A DNA stretch of 64,000 nucleotides, taken from Plotosus lineatus (Eukaryota > Chordata > Actinopteri > Siluriformes > Plotosidae). The notes beneath the pieces are model-generated. The model was not told the origin of the DNA. It searched no databases and worked only from the letters and a program-made list of their open reading frames with translations. A program made the translations under genes and the position numbers. The DNA is taken from positions 60,225,080-60,289,079 of the forward strand of contig CM045729.1 in the NCBI GenBank assembly GCA_024760905.1, read 5' to 3'. Positions 57,230 through 64,000 of this stretch are shown here, one piece after another; position 1 is the stretch's first letter, and each line of letters starts with the position of its first letter.

Positions 57230-57683
57230 CAGGGATCCCTCACTTTCCGTGGTTAATTGGGACTGAGATCCCCCCACGATTGCCGAATTCCGCGAAGTAG
57301 GACCGACCCCCCTGACTGTATATGTGCATATAATATCAATAAATACATATTCAACACTATAAATGCTTATAACAATTAAACATTATGCATAATGCATAAG
57401 ATGTAAATAAGATATAAATACACACGCACTCAGATGCGCACCTCACAGAAAAATGTAAGTAGTTTTGATGGGGGGTTTGGGTTGTTTTTTTTGTTTGTTT
57501 AGGGGTTTGTTTGTTTGTTTGTTTGTTTTGCATAATTGGCCTTGTTTTGCAGCATTTTCCTTAACTTTTCCCCTATTCTTCCTTAATTTCCTTATTTTTT
57601 AATTCAATGAATATTAAAAAAAAACAACAACACGATGCACCGAAGCCGCATGAATTGGAGTGCGAAGTAGCGAGGGATCCCCG
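57230..57683. mobile_element. MITE family D, copy 3
   Basis: 454 bp between TA dinucleotides. Ends CAGGGATCCCTCACTTTCCG and, inward from the right, CGGGGATCCCTCGCTACTTC. Collinear with 38539-39186. Inserted at the end of the preceding L2 fragment. Confidence 0.87.
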
Positions 57684-57734
57684 TATTTAGGTGATGGGAC
57701 CTCCGGTGGTATGGAGTGAATTGCCACATAAAGC

Positions 57735-58090
57735 AAGGTTAGTCCATTTATCCTTTCTCTATGTCACTTCTTCATCTGAGGAACAGGGGAAATTGGAGGC
57801 AATCCCAGCTGACTGTGCAAGAGGCAGCATATACAATGGTCAGGCCACCAGCCTGTTACAGGGCTAATGCAGTCCTTAAACTCACATTCATACCTATGGG
57901 CAATTACATTTAAAAAATTTAGTTGACCTAATGTACATATCTTTAGACTGTGGGAGTAAACGGAAGAACTCAGAGGCAACCCAAACAGATCTGAAGAGAT
58001 TATGCAAACTCATCATCAACCACCAGATTTAAATCTAAAATGCTCTTTCTTTGAGGTCAGTGTGCTATTCACTGCACCACCACGTTGCTC
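57735..58090 (-). mobile_element. tRNA-headed, L2-tailed SINE (SINE-B), diverged
   Basis: GACTGTGGGAGTAAACGGAA, AGGCAACCCAAACAGATC and a right end GTGCTATTCACTGCACCACC (antisense head). The tail is degenerate. Confidence 0.65.
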
Positions 58091-58771
58091 AGTGAAGACA
58101 GGATTAAACATTTCCATTTTTTTTAAAGTCCTTACTTCTGGGAATCTGTTAGCACAAACCTAATATATAAATATAAAATGTATGTATTTCTAATGTGCTT
58201 ATTTAAAAGCCATTTTGTGTGCGGACAAGAGTGAGGGTGTTAAATTTTGATTCGAATTCTTTTTGATCCAGTGCCAGTCTGCATCCTAATGTTTTGAAAA
58301 TAAAACTATTTGCAATTGAATACAAATATTCAAATGTTTGAGACTATTACGACATTAATGATTTAACATAGGTGTCAGACAGTACAAAAATGCAGCTAAA
58401 CGGTACATAGCCTGTTAAGTCTGGTTAATATTTTTAATATTTTGCTAAAATTTCATTATTAAAGGTGTCCATTCACTAGCAAATATCCTACATGTTTTAT
58501 CTTTAATTACCAATTCATTTTGACTATTAATTATGAAAACAAAAGTTTCCTGGAGAGACTACACAAGCTCACACGCTTATTATTTCTTACTCTCTTACTT
58601 TACATTTTGTTTTGGTTCCGAGTTGGTTTACAATAACAACAACAACAACAAGACTGTTGCCCCAAAGGAGCAATATTGTGCATACATGGAAACTTGGCCG
58701 CACAACACCAATTGATGGAAAGTGAAAGTCTGAGATCAAGTGTTAAATAATGGAAAAAGGCCTACATTAAA

Positions 58772-58819
<48 letters not shown>

Positions 58820-59456
58820 ATGTTTCCTAATATGATGCCCAGTGCAGAGGTCATTGACCCTGAAATGCAAGAGTAACCAAATTGTTCCAGAAGAACATTA
58901 TGACCAATTCCAATTTATTTCCAAAAGACAAAATTCTATTTCTTGTTTATTTAACGTACTTTGTTTTGTTTTGTTTTTTGTTGGTATTTTTTTTTCATTT
59001 CCAATACTATTCGAAGTTTTATATTTCGGGGTTGTATACAACAAAACTTAGTCTTAACAAGGACTGAAATATATTAGCTTGTGTATAACTGCTGTTGTTG
59101 TGTTTAACACTGAAGTCATATACATGAAACTTAAGATTTTTTTCGAGGTTAGACAGTCTGTAATTTCTTGTGTAACTTAGAGGTGAACGCAACATCAGTA
59201 TTAGCATAGTGGGTCATAATGAGAATGAAAAATATAATTTTGGTACAGACATTGGAGAGTCCTCACTGATACATTCATAGGGAGCTAAAATATATACTTA
59301 AAGAAAACAAGTCACTGCAGTTTTCAGCACATTAACAAAATAACAAAAACAGACTACAAAATAAAATAAGTATTTTTACAGTAAAAAAGTACCATGTTTA
59401 TGATTTAATGGGAATCAACTAGCATGATTTTGTGTACTTCACATTTAAGCCAAATA
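58091..59456. other. No gene recognised
   Basis: AT-rich with an (AAC)n run near 58632 and (TA)n at 58780-58813. No domain recognised. Confidence 0.5.
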
Positions 59457-60176
59457 AAGTGGTACCTCACTTTACAAAAGTCTCACGAAACGAAAAATGC
59501 AGGTTACGAAACACATTTTCTTAAATTTTTGTCTCTGTACACGAAACAAGTTCACGCTACGTAAGCGCCATCTTAAAAATTCAAACGTGCCATTCAAACA
59601 TTCAAATAATGCACGAGCTGCTCTCCCATCAATGACCTTCAAACATCTCGCCCCGCTGGCCTCCCATTGGCTAACAACTGAGCTGTTGTTCATGTCGCCT
59701 TCACTCGAGCACCATCTTGGACAGGGATCCCATTGGCTAGGAGGGATGATGCAGCTACCTACCATTGCCTATTATCTAGCTGAATCCACCGTGATGCTTG
59801 CCACCAACTCAGGCTTTTAACCTTCCATAAACATTTGTAAGATTATTACTCTTGCACACACGCGCATATACACACACACACACACACACACATGCGCGTG
59901 CGTGTGTGTGTGATTTCCGGTGCGAGTGAGAAGAAGAAACGGGCTCGAATGAGATCACAAAGGAATATGGCCAAACCCGTCTACCATCAGTACGATATTG
60001 AAGAAGAAGGTCTTAAAAGGTATGCTTTTATCATTTTTAAAGGGTTTAGGGGGTAGTATTGGGAGCCTTGGAATGAATCACACATTTTACATATAAAATA
60101 TGGTTCAATTCACGAAAAATGTAGGTTACGAAAAAGGCTCTGGAACGGATTAATTTCGTAAAGTGAGGAACCACTG
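59457..60176. mobile_element. Tigger/pogo-like MITE, family C
   Basis: About 720 bp. Left end AGTGGTACCTCACTTTACAA; right end read inward CAGTGGTTCCTCACTTTACG. The interior (TTGGGAGCCTTGGAATGAAT; CTCCCATTGGCTAACAAC) matches parts of family B. Contains a (CA)n-(GTGTG) palindrome at about 59869-59911. No transposase ORF. Confidence 0.8.
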
Positions 60177-60285
60177 TATACAAGTCTAGGTAGCTGTTTC
60201 ATAGTAATTATCTATTATGAAACATGAGTACCGGTAGCTGTATGCTTTTTTTCCCCTATCATATGCCTATTACATATATAGATCC

Positions 60286-60395
60286 ATTCATTCATTTTCT
60301 GAACAGCTTAAGGGGAAACTGATTCCCATCTCAGCCAACTCTGAGGGAGGGCGAGCTACACACTGGACAGGTCAATACGTCATCGCAGGGCCCTG
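60286..60395 (-). mobile_element. L2-type tail fragment
   Basis: CATTCATTCATTTTCTGAAC then GGGCGAGCTACACACTGGAC and ATCGCAGGGC; no head. Confidence 0.65.
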
Positions 60396-60483
60396 TTACA
60401 TCTAATATGCCTTAAAGATACATAAGTACCAGAAACAACTTGTGAAAAGCCTTGTTATTACAATACACAAAAGATCTAGGCAA

Positions 60484-60849
60484 GGGCAGTGGTGGTCTAG
60501 TGGTATAGGGCGCTGGATCGCTGATCCAAAGGTTTGGGGTTTGAATCCTACTCTCCACAAGGTTGTCACTGTCACCCCCCCCCCCCCCCCCCCCCCCCCA
60601 GTGCAGCTAACTGGGTTATCAAAGGCGGGCCATGTCTCTCACTGTCTATGGTGAGAGGCATGTAAAAGAACCATTGCTAACTTTCGTAAAGAGTAGCTGC
60701 AAAGTTGTCAACATGTTTCTATCCCTTGCTAAAAGGGTTGTGACAGGAAGGGCATCTGACGTAAAAACCTCTGCCAGATCAAATGTGTGAATCAGATGAT
60801 TCGCTGTGGTGACTCCCGAGTAAAAGGGAAAAAGCTGAAAAGAAGACAG
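60484..60849 (+). mobile_element. SINE-A with RTE tail, full length
   Basis: Flanked by ACACAAAAGATCTAGGCAA (60465-60483 and 60850-60868), the longest duplication in the window; its first bases overlap the ACAGAC tail. A box TGGTCTAGTGG; the B box is changed to GGTTTGAATCC. A C run at 60573-60599 is expanded relative to other copies. RTE leader and 3' end segments present. Confidence 0.93.
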
Positions 60850-60868
60850 ACACAAAAGATCTAGGCAA

Positions 60869-61805
60869 ATGAGTTGGATATGCTAATTTGTATCTCGCTT
60901 ACAATTTTTGTCAATTTTCAATTTTTTTCTTGTGCCAATAAACTAAAACTAAGACTTAGACTATGCCAAATTCATGAAAGCAGACCTGGGGTAGCTAGAA
61001 TATGTTATCAAACAGATAACCCAAATACAAATTTTTAGGTACTTAATGCATTCACGAGTAAAGAACCTCTTATGCACATTCTTTATCAATATGTCACTCC
61101 TATAATGACTGTTGGGGGGGATTTGATAAATCGGAGGAATACAATTTCATAGCCAACTGTAAGTAGGCTTTTCAGACAGAAAATCAAATGCATTACATTG
61201 ATACACGTAACCCTTCCTATCTTGACAAGCAGAAACAATTATTTATCAAAGATCTCTGCTGATGTCTTACTTTCTTGGCATGGTGCGAACATACCATCAA
61301 TTTTCCAGACCCACAAGTCTCCAAAGCTTCTGCTTTTATATTGGTGGTCACACATTAGCTGCGGATCAGTCAATCAAGTGCGTCTAATCATCGCCTGGCT
61401 GCTAATTAACATCTTAATTGCTATGGATGCAATAAGGTTGTACTTTTTTTTTTTTTAAATGGTTTCTGCATTTTGGTATAGTTTCTTTTTTAAAAAAGTA
61501 AACAATGACATGATGGAAGCTGTTCTGAGCTGGTTTACATCTAAGGTTAGATTCATGTAATTTTTTTACACTTGGCAAGGTCCAGTTGATTTTTATTATG
61601 TCTTAATTTAAAACCATAGATCTAAAAGAGGGTGTATCTTTTTCATATTACTGCATATGCATTTACTGCATGGAATAGAAAGGTAATTTGAGCATTTACT
61701 GCCCCAAACCCCCTTTATAACGTTCCTTGAAAAAATCAGATTGTATCAAATTTGCCATCATCTGTGATTGTACAATTTGTAATTGTGCTAATTAATTCCA
61801 AAATC
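60869..61805. other. No gene recognised
   Basis: AT-rich DNA without recognised elements. Confidence 0.5.
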
Positions 61806-62146
61806 TGAGCAGTGGTGGGCAGGTGGTAAGGTGCTGGATTATCGAGCCCAGGGTTGGGGTTCAAGCCTCATTGCCAACGGTTATCACTGCTGTCCCCCCA
61901 GTGCAGCTAACTGGGTTATCAAAGACTGGCCATGTCTCACTGTCTATGGTGCGAGACATGTAAAAGAACCACTGATGAATTTTGTCAACAGTAGGCTTCA
62001 TAGCTGTCAGCATGTTTCTGCCATGCTATGGCCTGTTGAGCTGTCCAGGGTGTACTCTGCCCTCACCCAGAGTAGGCTAAACATGGGCACCAGCCCCCCA
62101 CAGCCCTGATTAGGTTTAACTGGTTCACAAAATGAAAGAATGAATT
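61806..62146 (+). mobile_element. SINE-A with L2 tail, full length
   Basis: tRNA-like head (GCAGTGGTGGGCAGGTGGTA; B box GGGGTTCAAGCC), shared SINE-A body (CAGCTAACTGGGTTATCAAA), then at GTTTCTGCC a switch to the L2-type tail (GAGCTGTCCAGGGTGTACTC; GTTCACAAAATGAAAGAATG). Shows the tail junction clearly. The duplication is too diverged to be sure. Confidence 0.85.
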
Positions 62147-62165
62147 TTAAAATCCTGATTGTTGG

Positions 62166-62694
62166 AAGGGGGGATCATGGTTTAGGTGTTACTATGTCCA
62201 TCGCACAGCAAAAAGGTTCAGGTTTCAAGTCCTGTTGTGGGGTCAGTGGCATAGTGGTTAGGGTGTTGCACTCGTGATCGGGAGGTTGTGTGTTCAAATC
62301 CCAGTTAGACCCCCCACTGTGCTAAGACCCCTAGACAAGGCCCTAACCAGAAGTGTGCCTCTGTCCACCCAGCAGTATAAACGGGTACCAGCAAAAATAT
62401 ACTGGGAAGGTGACCTGCGATGGACTAGTGACCCATCCAGGAATTGAACTCCTAGTCACTTCATGCTTTGAAAACTGAAAATAAGCACCAGCCTGATGAG
62501 TCACTATGGCTCGGGTGTAAAAAGCCCAGAGGACTTTACCTTTTTTCAAGTCATGTGCTCAGCAAGCAAGTTTCTGTGTGGAGTTTGCATGTTCTCCCCA
62601 TGCTTTTGTGGGTTTTCTCTTTATAGTCTGGTTTCCTCCTGTAATCCACAGACATAGCAGCTCCCCAAATGGATGAATGGATGGATGACTGTCA
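62166..62694 (+). mobile_element. L2-tailed SINE (SINE-B) split by SINE-C
   Basis: A head with B-box-like GGTTTCAAGTCC at 62166-62235 is continued after the insertion by GTTTCTGTGTGGAGTTTGCA and ATGTTCTCCCCATGC (62557-62660) and a (GGAT)n-like end. The intervening 62236-62544 is another SINE. Confidence 0.7.
62236..62544 (+). mobile_element. tRNA-headed SINE (SINE-C), copy 1
   Basis: Head with A box (TAGTGGTTAGG) and B box (TGTTCAAATCCC). Body GTACCAGCAAAAATATACTG, then TGCGATGGACTAGTGACCCA. Flanked by TTCAAGTCCTGT and TTCAAGTCATGT (11 of 12 match), so it is inserted in SINE-B. Confidence 0.8.
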
Positions 62695-63146
62695 GATAGC
62701 AGCGGTACCCTACTATAGCATTCATTTGGAATTGAAGTGCAATTTCAGTCATCTCAATAAAAGCCATATCTTATGAATGAAAAAGAATTTCTTTGAGGCT
62801 CATAATTGAACAGCTGAGATCTATTTCTGAGATTCGTTATTTACTTTTACTGCTGTCGTCAGGCATAAATCTCCATCTCCACATTGAGTCTTTTTTGTGT
62901 TCAATAATCAATTCTTACTTAATGTTCTAAATGTCATTCTTAATTTCTGCCTGTATGTAACCAATGAAAAGCATTACCAAGAGCCAGTGACGTACTTTTC
63001 ATATCCTCATTGGATCTTTAAACTGTCACCAAAAGCTTTCAATATTCAGCCCCCACCTCCTTTTTGGCGAAGCAGCACATTCTACATTATCTGTCTTCTT
63101 TAATAAATGATAAGGATATGTTAGTGATCATTTTCTTGTTCATTTG

Positions 63147-63193
<47 letters not shown>

Positions 63194-63302
63194 AATAATT
63201 TAACACATGTAATCAATTGTTCTACTATTAAGTTAAATATTCTTATGAATTATTGCTGCCATTATTTTCAGAATTATGAAGTCTGATATACATTATATAT
63301 AG
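62695..63302. other. No gene; (CA)n microsatellite
   Basis: AT-rich DNA with (CA)n at about 63151-63190. Confidence 0.6.
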
Positions 63303-63590
63303 TGGAGCTGGTGGTGTAGTGGTTAGAGTGTTGGGCTCATGATCGGGAGGTTGTGAGTTCAAATCCCACTGAGACCCTCACTGTGCTAAGACCCCTGGGC
63401 AAGGTCTCAACCACAAGTGTGCCTCTGTTCACCCAGCAGTATAAATGGGTACCAGTCAAAATATACTGGGAAGGTAACCTGCGATGGACTAGCGTCCCAT
63501 CCAGGAGTTCAACTCCTGATTGCTTCATGCTACAGAAACCGGGGATAAGCACCCCTAGGCTCGGGTAAAAAAAAAAAAAAAAAAAAACCC
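63303..63590 (+). mobile_element. tRNA-headed SINE (SINE-C), copy 2
   Basis: Head GAGCTGGTGGTGTAGTGGTT with B box GAGTTCAAATCCC. Body matches copy 1 (GTACCAGTCAAAATATACTG; CTGCGATGGACTAGCGTCCC). Ends in poly-A at 63568-63588. Confidence 0.82.
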
Positions 63591-63617
63591 AAACAGTTAA
63601 TCAATCAAAATCATATA

Positions 63618-64000
63618 TATCTTCTTCTTTTACTTTCGGCTGCTCCCTTCAGGGGTCGCCACAGCAAATCATCCGCCTCCGTCTCACCCTATCCTCTGCA
63701 TCTTCTTTTATGACTCCAACGACCTTCATGTCTTCCTTCACCACATCCATAAATCTCTTATTTGGTCTTCCTCGAGGCCTTCTGCCTGGTAGTTCCAACC
63801 TCAGCATCCTACTGCCAATATACTCACTATCCCTCCTCTGTACATGTCCAAACCATCTCAGTCTAGCCTCTCTGACTTTGTCTCCAAAACATCTTACATG
63901 GGCTGTCCCTCTGATATACTCATTTCTGATCCTATCCATCCTCGTTACTCCCAGAGAGAACCTCAACATTTTCATCTCCGCTACCTCCAGCTCTGCCTCC
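63618..64000 (-). mobile_element. RTE-type LINE, 3' end (runs off right edge)
   Basis: Left border is the 3' tail (CTTCTTCTTTTACTTTCGGC on plus). The minus-strand ORF 63975-63649 encodes the last 108 residues of the polyprotein with the same variants as the copy at 1-336 (HVRC, GSRML, MICC). It stops at CGDP and the frame is open to the window edge, so the rest of the element lies outside. Confidence 0.92.

Noticed and set aside
58533..59207. Short frames of 60-69 residues
   Set aside because: AT-rich low-complexity translation with no domain, repeat copy or splice signal.

Overview
This window looks like AT-rich intergenic DNA from a fish-like vertebrate, most likely a ray-finned fish. The lineage cannot be fixed from sequence alone. 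The evidence is the repeat repertoire: RTE-, L2- and Rex1-like LINEs, a Tc1 element with long terminal repeats, pogo/Tigger-type MITEs, hAT elements, tRNA-headed SINEs and many vertebrate-style microsatellites. There is no bacterial gene organisation, CRISPR array or rRNA, and no complete host gene is recognisable. The best candidate for host coding sequence is a 3'-terminal exon on the minus strand near the left edge (395-914), with an AATAAA signal that almost touches the 3' tail of an RTE element.

Layout. 0-5 kb: RTE 3' end, the candidate exon, a Tigger-like element with a CENP-B-type helix-turn-helix, and a 498-bp MITE. 5.5-8.6 kb: an L2 LINE with an internal inversion, split by a Rex1-like LINE that has an 8-bp target duplication. 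9-13 kb: SINE relics and a Tc1-like relic. 13.2-16.3 kb: a degraded near-full-length RTE. 16.5-17.1 kb: a SINE with its tRNA head inverted. 18.6-23.7 kb: a nested stack in which a LINE contains a hAT, which contains a full-length RTE with a perfect 16-bp target duplication; a SINE sits in the same LINE. 24.3-25.1 kb: a minus-strand RT fragment. 25.8-29 kb: a GTF2IRD2/ZBED-like hAT split by a Tigger-like element that carries a perfect 52-bp snap-back hairpin. 29.8-31.1 kb: a hAT inserted in the A box of a SINE. 31.8-34 kb: an old dispersed repeat invaded by an 809-bp TTAA element with an intact 148-codon ORF. 36.0-37.5 kb: Tc1. 38-44.5 kb: MITEs, SINEs and LINE fragments. 46.2-49.9 kb: a near-full-length LINE. 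50.1-64 kb: more Tigger-like elements, an L2, SINEs and an inverted RTE 3' end at the right edge.

Three things stand out. First, the 809-bp element at 32833-33641 has perfect 12-bp terminal inverted repeats and a TTAA duplication. It encodes a Cys-rich protein resembling the intracellular C-terminal domain of the P2X7 receptor, behind a strong Kozak context and a CRE/TATA-like leader. Second, one tRNA-headed SINE family (called SINE-A here) carries three different 3' tails. One tail is a fusion of the RTE 5' leader to the RTE 3' end, joined at an 18-bp palindrome, which implies that RTE machinery moves it. Third, at least six Tigger-like TIR families share a similar terminal motif, and several carry promoter-like modules or long hairpins.

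All superfamily names come from motif recognition by eye, without database searches. Clade names for LINEs are the least certain part.
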